Shown: in pieces, positions 1 through 8,938 of the stretch
Layout of the letters: the number at the start of each line of letters is the position of its first letter
Position numbering within the stretch: the stretch's first letter is position 1
Assembly (NCBI GenBank): GCA_023443625.1
Contig: JAEZTQ010000082.1
Location: forward strand, 62,001-126,000
Reading direction: 5' to 3'
Length of the DNA: 64,000 nt
Source of the DNA: Bacillota bacterium
Lineage (GTDB): Bacteria; Bacillota_A; Clostridia; Lachnospirales; Lachnospiraceae
Program-made: the position numbers and the translations under genes
The notes under the pieces: generated by a model
What the model was told of the DNA's origin: nothing
The model's database searches: none
The model's input: only the letters and a program-made list of their open reading frames with translations

Positions 1-182
1 GTAACTCGATGGATATGAAGCTCATTCCATATCTCTTTTTGAGGAGTAAGAGGATCTATACTTAAGGGTAATATATGGACTTCATGACCCTTTTTAATAA
101 AGGACTGTGACAGATTATTGATAATCAGGGAATTTGCACCGAAGTTAGGGTAGAAATCGTATAACAAAAATAGAATTTTCAA
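1..182 (-). CDS. Glycosyltransferase family 4, N-terminal fragment (cut by window edge)
   Basis: Only the first ~60 codons are in the window. The predicted N-terminus begins MKILFLLYDFYPNFGANS, a typical GT4 (GT-B fold) first beta strand and loop, followed by a segment containing KKGHEVHIL that matches the usual 'G-H-x-V' second strand. An ATG lies at 188-186 directly abutting AGGAGG (194-189), which is too close to act as its ribosome site; the TTG at 182-180 has a 6-nt spacing, so I choose TTG. It is the last visible gene of the polysaccharide operon and probably adds one sugar to a lipid-linked repeat unit; donor and acceptor cannot be read from the sequence. Confidence 0.75.
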   Translation of the reverse strand, partial: MKILFLLYDFYPNFGANSLIINNLSQSFIKKGHEVHILPLSIDPLTPQKEIWNELHIHRV

Positions 183-266
183 GCCCATCCTCCTTTTTCT
201 GGTATATCGGATCTAGTATTGTTTCCTAATTAACTTTTATATAGTTTATCTCCACCACGCAAAGCC

Positions 267-1433
267 TTATCTTTCACTTGCTATTACCCTTTGATATACC
301 CTTAATAGGGCTATAGCCGAATCCCTCCAGGTAAAACCATTTGTTACTGTTTCATATCCCTTTTGAGCCATTTCTTTTCTTTTATCTGGATTTTTCAGTA
401 GATAATTCAGCTTTTCATAAAGCTCCTTCACCTGATGAGGTTTAACCAGGAAACCATTTACTCCATTGATTATGATTTCATCGATTCCTTGATCATAGCA
501 TCCAATCACTGGCAGTTTACAGGCCATAGCTTCAAGATAAGCACAGCCTAGGGCTTCATAATAGGAGGGCATAGCATACACATCACAGTCTCTAAGAATA
601 GCAGCCACAGCCTCATATTTTAGATAACCAATAAAATGAACTTTATCTTCTAGGTTAAGCTCCTTTGTTAAGGCTTTTAACCTCTCTGCTTCTGGTCCAT
701 AGCCAATGATGAATAGCTTTATATCTTCATCAGGATTCTCATTACAGAGCATTCTAACCGCTTCAATGAGATAATGATTTCCTTTGATTTTCTTAAGGCT
801 TGCGATGGCTATAATGCGAAACTCATTCAAATTATTCTTTCTGTCTGGATAGAACAATTCTGTATTCACTCCGTTATAGACGGTAAAGTTTGTAATGTTA
901 GAATATTGCTGTGAGAGCCGATGACAGACCTTATCACTAACACCTACAAAGGCATCTGCTTTGGAAACCAATCTTTTTAGAAAGTAATCTCCTCTTCTTT
1001 GCAAAATTCTAACTAAAAAGCGCTGGGGTTTATCATATAAAAGGGATAAGCCATGATAATGCAGGATCAGTTTCTTCCTATGTCTTTTTGCAATCCTTGT
1101 AAAGATACGTAAAGTGAATTCATCAAACATGTGGAGGGAAATTATATCGTAGCTCTTAAAATCAAACCATTTCTCATAGCATCTGATATTTCTTATGAAT
1201 GCTAGATAATTGTATATTCTTTTATAAAGGGTAAAATATTCGGCATAATGTACAGTGACTCCTTCCAGTTTGGAAGGATTTTGTTTCTCCTTTAAATGAT
1301 TAACATTTGTCGGAACAATGACTTCTACCTCATGGCCCAGTTTAATTAAAGCCTGAGCCTGCTGCTGAATGAATATGCAAAATTGAGGTCTTTTCACACT
1401 TGGGTAATAATCGGATACAAATAGTATTTTCAT
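267..1433 (-). CDS. GT4 family glycosyltransferase
   Basis: A 388-residue cytoplasmic or membrane-associated GT-B glycosyltransferase. The N-terminal domain opens MKILFVSDYYPSVKRP; the C-terminal nucleotide-sugar domain carries the linker GVNTELFYP, the GNHYLIEAV helix and the retaining-GT4 E-x7-E pair at about E293 and E301 (YEALGCAYLEAMA). This is the usual size for the family (350-420). Its start codon overlaps the stop of the pyruvyl transferase gene upstream by 4 nt (ATGA), which suggests translational coupling. Its role is presumably transfer of one sugar during assembly of the surface polysaccharide repeat unit on undecaprenyl diphosphate; the specific sugar is unknown. Confidence 0.88.
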   Translation of the reverse strand: MKILFVSDYYPSVKRPQFCIFIQQQAQALIKLGHEVEVIVPTNVNHLKEKQNPSKLEGVTVHYAEYFTLYKRIYNYLAFIRNIRCYEKWFDFKSYDIISLHMFDEFTLRIFTRIAKRHRKKLILHYHGLSLLYDKPQRFLVRILQRRGDYFLKRLVSKADAFVGVSDKVCHRLSQQYSNITNFTVYNGVNTELFYPDRKNNLNEFRIIAIASLKKIKGNHYLIEAVRMLCNENPDEDIKLFIIGYGPEAERLKALTKELNLEDKVHFIGYLKYEAVAAILRDCDVYAMPSYYEALGCAYLEAMACKLPVIGCYDQGIDEIIINGVNGFLVKPHQVKELYEKLNYLLKNPDKRKEMAQKGYETVTNGFTWRDSAIALLRVYQRVIASER

Positions 1434-2515
1434 TTGGTTATATCCATTAGATAACGGTAGGCCGCCTTTCTCTCCTTTTCTATTATTTCATTTACATTGC
1501 CATAATCAATATCCTCTAAAGTGATAGCATTGATATTACCAATCATGCGGTTTTCCAGACCCAATTTTTTTAATAACCAGGTAATTCTTCTCTCCTTATC
1601 CCCTATAAAGGAATAAAAGTTTTTATTAAAGAGGATACTGAAGGCAGTTCCATGAAAGGAAGTGGTCATTACATATTCAGCATGGCTGATAAGATAAACA
1701 AACTCCTCCACTGATGCATCTTTAATATAATAATCCCCTTTGACTCTGGCAAAAACCTCGGAGGAAAGGACTACTATCTTATAGTTTGTAAGCTTTTTTA
1801 ATTTCTTAAGTCCCTTCATAAGCTGGGGATTGCCACTCATGGGATAGCATAAAATATACTTATCTTTGATCCCTCTAAATGCTGCAAAATCTATCCATTC
1901 ATCTCGTGATAATAAAAATACTGGATCTAAATGAACCTGGACAAAATCCTTTTTATCTAGCAGTTCTTCCAAATCAGCTTTTGCCTTAGCCTCTCTTACA
2001 GAGATATGACTTATGTTATTAAGTAAGGCATATATCTCCTTTCTCAAATGATTGGGAAGCTCGCAGGAACCCATACTCACTGCAAAGGAGGCACGTTTCG
2101 TCTCTTTCTTACCAAAGTCCAAGAAAAAAGCACGCTTTATAGGCGAAGTAATATTCCAGAGCTGATCCCCTCCGGTTATATATATATCAGCCTTGGGAGG
2201 ATTTGCTTTCAGTTCCTCCAGGCTAAGATATTTGGAAGTTAAACGCAGCTTTTTCTTTGTGAATTCTTCAAATCTTTTACATCGCCTGCGGATGGAAAAG
2301 TAATCTCTTAAGCTTTCTAAAAGTCTTAAGATGTTTACAATCCATATTTTTATTGACCGCCCTTCAGTAAGAGTGTACATTCTGTTTTTATCATAGCTAA
2401 AATCAATAATTTCATTATCCAGTGATAGCTTCAATTGTGCTTGCTGTAAGGCATAGGCTTGTAAAAGGGCTCCATAATTATATACATTATGATATGTAAT
2501 CGTTGCTGTCTTCAT
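1430..2515 (-). CDS. Polysaccharide pyruvyl transferase family protein
   Basis: About 361 residues. The start ITYHNVYNYGALLQAYAL is the hallmark of the polysaccharide pyruvyl transferase family (CsaB/WcaK type); further family features are the ITGGDQLWN segment and the C-terminal TTSFHGTAFSILF block containing the conserved His. Such enzymes attach a ketal pyruvate from phosphoenolpyruvate to a glycan sugar, giving it negative charge. The reading frame is open 20 codons further upstream, but GGGAGA five bases before the ATG at 2515 and the family-typical N-terminus favour this start. It lies between an F420H2-dehydrogenase-like gene and a glycosyltransferase, a pairing commonly seen in glycan loci. 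Confidence 0.88.
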   Translation of the reverse strand: MKTATITYHNVYNYGALLQAYALQQAQLKLSLDNEIIDFSYDKNRMYTLTEGRSIKIWIVNILRLLESLRDYFSIRRRCKRFEEFTKKKLRLTSKYLSLEELKANPPKADIYITGGDQLWNITSPIKRAFFLDFGKKETKRASFAVSMGSCELPNHLRKEIYALLNNISHISVREAKAKADLEELLDKKDFVQVHLDPVFLLSRDEWIDFAAFRGIKDKYILCYPMSGNPQLMKGLKKLKKLTNYKIVVLSSEVFARVKGDYYIKDASVEEFVYLISHAEYVMTTSFHGTAFSILFNKNFYSFIGDKERRITWLLKKLGLENRMIGNINAITLEDIDYGNVNEIIEKERKAAYRYLMDITK

Positions 2516-2596
2516 AAATTCTCCCTTCTGCAGTAGCAAATCATTTCTGCTCCTTTGCTCTTCATCCCTGGTCAAGGTGCTTCTTAAGGATTGGAG

Positions 2597-3787
2597 TTAA
2601 TGCATAAGATCTTTCTTATCATTGACTGTACTTTTTATCCCCTTTATTTTATGTACACTATATTGCTTAAAACGAGTAAATAGGTTATATCTGCAGTATT
2701 TTTTTACAATAAACCCATATCCTTTGGTGTGAAAATCCTTCCAAAAGGTATCTCTATCCTTAGGAATAGGTGCCGGTACTTGTAAATTCCCTTGTAGGCA
2801 ATCCGAAGCCTTACTTTGTCTTATCTCCAATACACCTCGTACCTTCTCAAATAAATCACTGCCTTTTAAGCTGTTAATCAGAACTAAGGATACGCCTTTG
2901 TTATCATCAAAATCTGGCTCTGTCCTTTCAATGCCCCAAAAGTCAGCAATTGTTATATCAGTGCATCGATGATAGGAGGAAAACTTACAGTTATAGCAGC
3001 AGGGACGAAGCAAGTAATCAGATAAAAACAAATTCATATGTAATTGGGATAACATACTCTTGTAATCCTCTTTACCGTTATAAAACACATTCTTTGAACA
3101 CATATTATGCCAGCCTTGATTTTTAATTCTAAAATAGTGCGACTTCAATTTAGCTTTTCTTTTCTTATTTACAAAATTTATATACTGCTGCCATAGAAGG
3201 TGACTGGGTACACCATGACAGATGAAATCGCATAGGATTAAATTATGGGTATTAACATCATTAAGATACCCCTTTAATCCTGCTGCCTGACAGGGAGTTC
3301 CAGTAAAGAGTACCCTCTTTCCAGCCTTTAAGTCACTTTGAATTAGGCTATAGATCTTATCCATATTACTCTGAACATATTTTGATCCCCTCATTCTATT
3401 TCTGCTTTCTTTGGTTGTGGCTCGAATATGAACTACTCTGAAACCCTGATCTAATACAGCTCCGTAGACGATCCCTTCATTATCTAAAATATAATCTGAC
3501 AAGGCAGTAAACATGCCGCCGGAGGTACTTAAGGCCCTTACTTCTTCTGACCTATGTTTAACGGCAAATATTTTTTGCTCAAAGTCCTGGTTATTTATTA
3601 TTTTGTTAAAAATAGGGCAAACACTCTTACACCCTCCACATAATATGCATAATTCATCATTAATTTTAGGATAGAAGAAGCCCTCTTCATCAGCCTCCAT
3701 AGTTATTGCCTTCAAAGAACAGATGTTCATGCATGCAGAACACCCATAGCAATTTTCTTTATAATCAAAAACCTCGATTTTTCTCAC
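2597..3787 (-). CDS. Coenzyme F420 hydrogenase/dehydrogenase beta-subunit-like iron-sulfur protein
   Basis: A 396-residue protein with two N-terminal 4Fe-4S motifs, CYGCSACMNIC (about residues 14-24) and CILCGGCKSVC (about 47-57), each continuing to a Cys-Pro or equivalent, then a domain with TPCQAAGLKGYL and DFICHGVPS, which are hallmarks of the FrhB/FdhB (F420H2 dehydrogenase beta, FAD-binding) family. A second Cys cluster, CCYNCKF, lies near residue 263. Members next to polysaccharide pyruvyl transferases are frequent in capsule loci, but clostridia do not normally use F420, so the electron carrier and the sugar or pyruvyl substrate are unknown. The gene sits 81 nt upstream of the pyruvyl transferase start, probably in the same transcript. 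Confidence 0.85.
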   Translation of the reverse strand: MRKIEVFDYKENCYGCSACMNICSLKAITMEADEEGFFYPKINDELCILCGGCKSVCPIFNKIINNQDFEQKIFAVKHRSEEVRALSTSGGMFTALSDYILDNEGIVYGAVLDQGFRVVHIRATTKESRNRMRGSKYVQSNMDKIYSLIQSDLKAGKRVLFTGTPCQAAGLKGYLNDVNTHNLILCDFICHGVPSHLLWQQYINFVNKKRKAKLKSHYFRIKNQGWHNMCSKNVFYNGKEDYKSMLSQLHMNLFLSDYLLRPCCYNCKFSSYHRCTDITIADFWGIERTEPDFDDNKGVSLVLINSLKGSDLFEKVRGVLEIRQSKASDCLQGNLQVPAPIPKDRDTFWKDFHTKGYGFIVKKYCRYNLFTRFKQYSVHKIKGIKSTVNDKKDLMH

Positions 3788-3831
3788 CCCATGATTTATA
3801 TTTCTAGGATCTGACCCTAATATTCTAGTTT

Positions 3832-5004
3832 TTAATCCTTATACCAATAATTACCAATTATCTCTGCTTTACTGCAAGGACCGGTTCTAAATCTGTTACT
3901 ATAGCCTTTTTCTATTAGATCATTGGTTAGTAAGAAGAAGCGTCTTGTGGCTTCCTTGGCATTCCATTCCCTTGTAATAGTATCATAGGCACAGCTCCCT
4001 AACTTCTCACATAATCCAATCTCTTGAAATAAAAGCCTTGTCTTTTTATATAGACTATTCATATCAGCATTTTTATATATAAGGCCGTTTTCTCCATCTT
4101 GGATTAAGTAAGGTACAGCTCCTACAGCATGACTGGCTACAAGGGCACATCCACTATTCATTGCTTCATTAATAACAGCACCCCACCCCTCGTTAAAATC
4201 GCTGGTACATAGGAAAATATTTGCCTTTTCCATTTCTCCTCTTACTTCCTTCGGAGATCTTGTGCCCAGAAGCTTTACATAAGGTTCTAATTTATCTCTT
4301 GTGATGATTATCTTGATTTTATCCTCTAGCTCTCCTGCTCCAATTATTTTTAGGTTAAACTCAAAGCCGTCTTCTTTTAACCTGCTAGCTAGCCAAAGAG
4401 CTGCTTCAGGATGCTTCCATTTTAAGAACCTACCGCACCAGAGAATATTTATTTTGGTCTGCTTCTTCTTAAGCATTAATTCCTTCAAAGCATAGGATAT
4501 TGTCTCAGGAAAGTAACCCCATTTATAGCATTTACCCAGGTAAGCCCCCTGGAGCATTAAATCTGCCGAAGTATAGGCGCTGGCGCAAAGCATATATATT
4601 TTTTTGTTGCCATATCTATAATAGGTCTTCGCTCTTCCAAGGAGTCCTCTGGGTGATAAAAAACGCCATTTCCCCTTTTTAAATATTCGTTCACTATAAC
4701 GAAAGGTAAGGCCAGGGGATTTATTTTTCATCCTTTCTTTGACATAAATTTCAGGGGCTGAACCTATAATAATTACATCACTTTCCCTTGATAATTCTAA
4801 AGCTCTATTTAAAGCATCTTCATCCTCTAAAGTCTCTAATTCAAAGGGGTATTTATCCGTAAGCTTCCAGCCCTGCTCCTTTCTTGTCTTCTCCATGCGA
4901 TCATTAGAGATAAAGGTAAAATCCTTTTTAAGAATAAAATACATCTCCATACAAAATGGAATTTGATGGTGTGTTAAATAATTAGAAAAAAAAGATACTT
5001 TAAT
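3832..5004 (-). CDS. GT4 glycosyltransferase with a probable ATT start codon
   Basis: From the first ATG (4950) the protein would be 372 residues and would lack the first beta strand of the GT-B fold. The frame is open upstream and encodes VSFFSNYLTHHQIPFC directly before that Met, which is the family's usual N-terminus (FxSNYxxHHQxPxC). The only plausible initiator is ATT at 5004-5002, which overlaps the stop of the polymerase gene (ATTAA) and is preceded by the purine-rich GAAGGGGAA. The C-terminal half has the glycosyltransferase core with E-x7-E in NEGWGAVINEAMNSG. The full product is about 390 residues. It probably adds a sugar to the capsule repeat unit. The call as a glycosyltransferase is firm, the ATT start is inferred. 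Confidence 0.8.
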   Translation of the reverse strand: MKVSFFSNYLTHHQIPFCMEMYFILKKDFTFISNDRMEKTRKEQGWKLTDKYPFELETLEDEDALNRALELSRESDVIIIGSAPEIYVKERMKNKSPGLTFRYSERIFKKGKWRFLSPRGLLGRAKTYYRYGNKKIYMLCASAYTSADLMLQGAYLGKCYKWGYFPETISYALKELMLKKKQTKINILWCGRFLKWKHPEAALWLASRLKEDGFEFNLKIIGAGELEDKIKIIITRDKLEPYVKLLGTRSPKEVRGEMEKANIFLCTSDFNEGWGAVINEAMNSGCALVASHAVGAVPYLIQDGENGLIYKNADMNSLYKKTRLLFQEIGLCEKLGSCAYDTITREWNAKEATRRFFLLTNDLIEKGYSNRFRTGPCSKAEIIGNYWYKD

Positions 5005-6205
5005 GTTCTTCCCCTTCCCTTTCTTCCACCTTTATTAATAGAATAAGTACACTTACGCTTCCTGCAAATACAGAGCCGCCCACAAGAAAAGCTCCTTCTG
5101 CACAAGCATGAATAAAGATTGCTAATAAACCAACAAAGGAAATATAAGCGGTCCTTGTTTTAATGTAATGTTTTAATATATGAAAATATGCTCGAAAATA
5201 ATATATATAAAATAAGATCAGTCCTATAATACCTAGGGAGGATAAAATACTTAGTACACCATTATGAAGATTTTCTAATCTGTAAGTGCCAAAGTCGCCA
5301 AAGAGATAACGTTTCTGTAGCTTCTTAAGAGTCAATGTAAAGATGCTGCTACGGGATGAATAATCCTCCTTTCCCATATAGGTGTCATTAACAAACCAGC
5401 CCTGTTCAATAAGATAGGGATAGAAAAGTAAAAAAATCATAGGAAGTAATAAAATGGCCGCCACAACTAATTTGGGTATGTTAAGCCTTGGATATAAGAA
5501 AACTGCTGTAAGGATAAATAGACATACTATAATACAGCTTCTAGAGCTGGTTAATATAATTAATCTACCAATATATAGAATTACTAAGAGAGTAAATCCT
5601 TTCATGATAGGGCTTTTATAATAGCTAAAGGCACAGAGCAGCACCACAAAGGTTATCATTAAATAAATCCCTGTTTGGTTTGGATTACCATAACCCAAGG
5701 TTAACCAGGCATAATTTGTTCCTATATAATGCTCATAACCCGCATAACTATATTTGCTTAGGGATAATAGAATAAAAACACCACTGCTAATATAATTTAT
5801 TATAAATACAAAATTAATCATCTTTTTACCAAGACTAATATAATCCATATATAACAGATAAAAAGGAAGGGCCAGATAGCACCACATTCGGATTATATAT
5901 TGGTAAAGCCCGCTGCCCTTGGATGTAATAAAAGAGATGAAGGAAAATAGTAATATAAAGGCAATGGTAATAATTTGATTTGTTTTATATGGTATATATT
6001 CCTTCATACTATGGATTAGGGCATATAAGAAGGCAACCATATTACTTAGCATAAAGCACTTGCTTGCCAAACCTTCCAGAAGTATAATATCAAGAGGTTG
6101 GGCAATATAGATAGCCAAATTCGATATTAAGGTGATATAAAAACATATATTAACTATTGTAATTTTACTTTGATGCTCGGTCTTTATACCTTGTTCTAAA
6201 TTCAT
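5000..6205 (-). CDS. O-antigen ligase/polymerase-like (Wzy-type) membrane protein
   Basis: A 401-residue polytopic membrane protein with roughly ten to twelve hydrophobic helices and a large hydrophilic loop near residues 265-310 (GKEDYSSRSSIFTLTLKKLQ...LENLHNG), the layout of the Wzy_C/O-antigen ligase family. Sequence motifs in this family are weak; placement in a glycan operon and the TSSRSCIIV segment before a helix support the call. It would polymerise undecaprenyl-linked repeat units on the outer face of the membrane. The ATG follows GGGGGAG. Its end overlaps the proposed ATT start of the next glycosyltransferase. A ligase that moves glycan to protein or peptidoglycan is a possible alternative. 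Confidence 0.78.
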   Translation of the reverse strand: MNLEQGIKTEHQSKITIVNICFYITLISNLAIYIAQPLDIILLEGLASKCFMLSNMVAFLYALIHSMKEYIPYKTNQIITIAFILLFSFISFITSKGSGLYQYIIRMWCYLALPFYLLYMDYISLGKKMINFVFIINYISSGVFILLSLSKYSYAGYEHYIGTNYAWLTLGYGNPNQTGIYLMITFVVLLCAFSYYKSPIMKGFTLLVILYIGRLIILTSSRSCIIVCLFILTAVFLYPRLNIPKLVVAAILLLPMIFLLFYPYLIEQGWFVNDTYMGKEDYSSRSSIFTLTLKKLQKRYLFGDFGTYRLENLHNGVLSILSSLGIIGLILFYIYYFRAYFHILKHYIKTRTAYISFVGLLAIFIHACAEGAFLVGGSVFAGSVSVLILLIKVEEREGEEH

Positions 6206-6316
6206 AGCTCCCCCATCATCTTTTAATTACTTCTTTTTATTACTTCTATTGCTTCTATACCCGTAGCTTGCTTTCTATATGATTTCCAGTGCATATTTTT
6301 ATCACTTAATTCTATA

Positions 6317-6372
6317 GTTTATTATCGTATATAGAGTTTATTATCATATATAAAGGTTATTATCATATAACA
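6317..6372. repeat. Three short AT-rich direct repeats
   Basis: Within the 225-bp gap before the polymerase gene three near-identical units of 19-20 bp begin at 6317, 6336 and 6356, each with the core TTATTATCRTATA. They lie about 110 bp upstream of the polymerase start codon. They could be a local slippage product or a binding site array. Nothing else recognisable was seen in the gap. Confidence 0.6.
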
Positions 6373-6430
6373 TTTCAAATATTCTTTTCGTATTGATTTA
6401 ATACATATTTCAATGCAGTTATTATTGTTA

Positions 6431-8908
6431 TTAAATTCTTTTATTTATAAAGTTTTCATATAAGTTCAGATATTTTTTTAACATCTCCTCCTTGGTGAAA
6501 AATTGATTAACATGCTCAATACAGTGACTGCTATAGAAGGCCTTACCTCTTATGCTTATTTCTTTGATAGCTTCTAGCAATTCTGATAGTTCAAAGGAAT
6601 TGAGGACAATACCTGTATTTATACCTACCACTTCTTTGCAGGCTGTTGTAGGATAGGCAACCACAGGAGTTCCACAAGCCATGGCTTCAACAGCAGTAAG
6701 TCCAAAGGCTTCTTCTTTTGAGGCATTTAAAAATAGATCCCCAGTACTATAAATTCGAGCAAGGGTATGCCTATAATCTGTCCTTGGTATGGTAAGGATA
6801 TTGGATGGACATGTCTCTTTAATTAGCCCCACCAGTAGAATTTTATAAGGAGCCTTAAGTACTTCTGCTAATTGAAAGAAGATATCTAACCCTTTCTCCT
6901 TACTCCAATGATTTGCAACCCCTAGGATGATAAATTCATCTTCTTTAATTCCTAATTTATCTCTTAGATTGTTTTTAACAGGTTTAAAAATATCAGTATC
7001 TATCCCGTTATAAATCACCTGAGGATAAAGCTCCTTCATATAAGAGTCTTCTGCTGAATCTTTAAGCCATTTAGATACGCATACAATCTGTAATCTATCT
7101 AGAGCAAATAGGGCTTTCTTCTTCTCTTCCAATACTGCTGCGGGCTTTTTATTTGCCACATCCCAGTTCTTCCTATCCATTTTGCAATGTGGTTGACATC
7201 CATACTGATAACCATCACAATTTAGATTGGTAAAATGATAGCAGCCCCCGGTAAAAGCCCAGCAGTCATGTAAGGTATAGATGATTGGAGCTTTATATTC
7301 TTTTAAAAACTTAAATAATCTTGGAAAATCCAAACTATTTTGATGTATATTATGCAGATGAATTAGATCTGGCTTTAACTTCTTAATTCTTCTGATTAGC
7401 CTACCTGTACCCAAAGAACTGTGACCATATTTTCTTCCAATGTAACGATTAAGTACTCTACGTAGGTGATTTTCAAATGTATTTTCTATTTTAAAGGATT
7501 CTTTTAAATCACTTTCATAGGCGGAATAAGCAATATAACTGCTATAACCCTTATCTTGAAGGTAATAATGGAGCTCCTGTGTTAGCCTGCCTGTACTACC
7601 ATACCCACAGGTTATGTTAATCTGTAATACTTTCTTAGCAGTCTTTAATTTATTAGAGGATATGGATCTCTCTAAATTCCTATCCAGTTTATGATCTTTC
7701 ATTGTCTCTAGCATGGCTAAAAGCTTACCTGCCTGTTTACTTCCGCTCTTTTCCTTTTGAACAAATTCATATATTTTCTTGGAACGAGTTTCTAATTCCT
7801 CAATTGATTTTGAACAAATCTCTATGATCCCTTTTTTGATTCCTTCAACAGAATTATCCTTTATATAATAGAGATAATCATCATATTCATCGGGAATACC
7901 ATCTAATTTAAACATAAGAATTGGTCTTCCAAGGGACATATACTCCATTGTTTTTGATGGGAAGGAATATCTTGTATATTCCCCTTCATTAGACCTGGGA
8001 TTGATAAGGACTGTGGCCTGCTCTAATAGCTCCAGAACTTGATTAGCTGTTACATAGCCATGGAATTTAATTCTTACATCTTTTCTTGCTGTATTAATAA
8101 TTTCATTCTCATAATCCCCAGAACCACAAAACCATAATTGATAATTATCAGCTGAAATAGCCAAGAAGGCTTCTACTAGTTTATCTAATCCAAAACGCTT
8201 ATGCAAAGTACCGGCATACAGTAATATTATAGTTTTTGTTCTTGCTATCATCTCTTGCCTGGGAAGTGTTTTTGCTATTCCCTCTACAATAACATAAGGC
8301 TTATTAATAATATTAAGAGGGTCTATCATATCCTTGGTTAGTAAACAATAGGAATCTGCATCCTTTGCTAATTTATATATATCCTTTTCGGTTTTCTTAA
8401 AATAAAGTTTCATCAGTGGATTTAATCCTGGATCTAAACCGAAGGCATTGGGTAAATCCGGTACAATCACACAGGTTTTAACCCACTTATATTTCTTTTT
8501 AATTTTAGCTAGTACCTTAAGATAGGGAAGATATAGACTATAGCTGAGGATGAAGATATCATCATCCTTGTTCTTTTCACACCAGACTTTAACTTCCTTA
8601 TAGAAGGCATAGCTCCTTATCATCTGCTTTAATAGAGGAAAATTGAGGGTTCCAAGCTCTTTATCAGCAGCACCCTCTTTATGGCACCATTTTCTTGTCC
8701 TCAGAATAAGCTTGTTGTAATATTTGGGATATGAACCCACTGGCAGAGAATTAAGAATATCAACTGGGCAATGAGCTATTTCATCCATGCCATCGATTAA
8801 ATTCCATTGATAGGCATTGGCTGCACCCTGTAATCCGCATTTGCTATTATCTAATAGCTGAATTTCCTCATCTCTGTTATACAGAAGACCCAAAAATAGT
8901 ATTTTCAC
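6431..8908 (-). CDS. Tandem double-domain GT4 glycosyltransferase
   Basis: An 825-residue fusion of two complete GT4 glycosyltransferases. Domain 1 (about 1-400) starts MKILFLGLLYNRDEE and has a nucleotide-sugar part with LLYAGTLHKRFGLDKLVEAF. Domain 2 (about 425-825) starts KVLQINITCGYGSTGRL and contains IHLHNIHQNSLDFP, a Cys-rich insert (LNCDGYQYGCQPHC) and the E-x7-E pair in KEEAFGLTAVEAMACG. TTG at 8914 is only one base from GAGGAG, so GTG at 8908 with 7-nt spacing is the better start. Domain 2 is a clear paralogue of the gene just upstream (8939-10177). A fused pair suggests two consecutive sugar additions by one polypeptide; sugars are unknown. Confidence 0.85.
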   Translation of the reverse strand: MKILFLGLLYNRDEEIQLLDNSKCGLQGAANAYQWNLIDGMDEIAHCPVDILNSLPVGSYPKYYNKLILRTRKWCHKEGAADKELGTLNFPLLKQMIRSYAFYKEVKVWCEKNKDDDIFILSYSLYLPYLKVLAKIKKKYKWVKTCVIVPDLPNAFGLDPGLNPLMKLYFKKTEKDIYKLAKDADSYCLLTKDMIDPLNIINKPYVIVEGIAKTLPRQEMIARTKTIILLYAGTLHKRFGLDKLVEAFLAISADNYQLWFCGSGDYENEIINTARKDVRIKFHGYVTANQVLELLEQATVLINPRSNEGEYTRYSFPSKTMEYMSLGRPILMFKLDGIPDEYDDYLYYIKDNSVEGIKKGIIEICSKSIEELETRSKKIYEFVQKEKSGSKQAGKLLAMLETMKDHKLDRNLERSISSNKLKTAKKVLQINITCGYGSTGRLTQELHYYLQDKGYSSYIAYSAYESDLKESFKIENTFENHLRRVLNRYIGRKYGHSSLGTGRLIRRIKKLKPDLIHLHNIHQNSLDFPRLFKFLKEYKAPIIYTLHDCWAFTGGCYHFTNLNCDGYQYGCQPHCKMDRKNWDVANKKPAAVLEEKKKALFALDRLQIVCVSKWLKDSAEDSYMKELYPQVIYNGIDTDIFKPVKNNLRDKLGIKEDEFIILGVANHWSKEKGLDIFFQLAEVLKAPYKILLVGLIKETCPSNILTIPRTDYRHTLARIYSTGDLFLNASKEEAFGLTAVEAMACGTPVVAYPTTACKEVVGINTGIVLNSFELSELLEAIKEISIRGKAFYSSHCIEHVNQFFTKEEMLKKYLNLYENFINKRI

Positions 8909-8938
8909 AATCAAGCTCCTCGAATAATTATTATTTAG

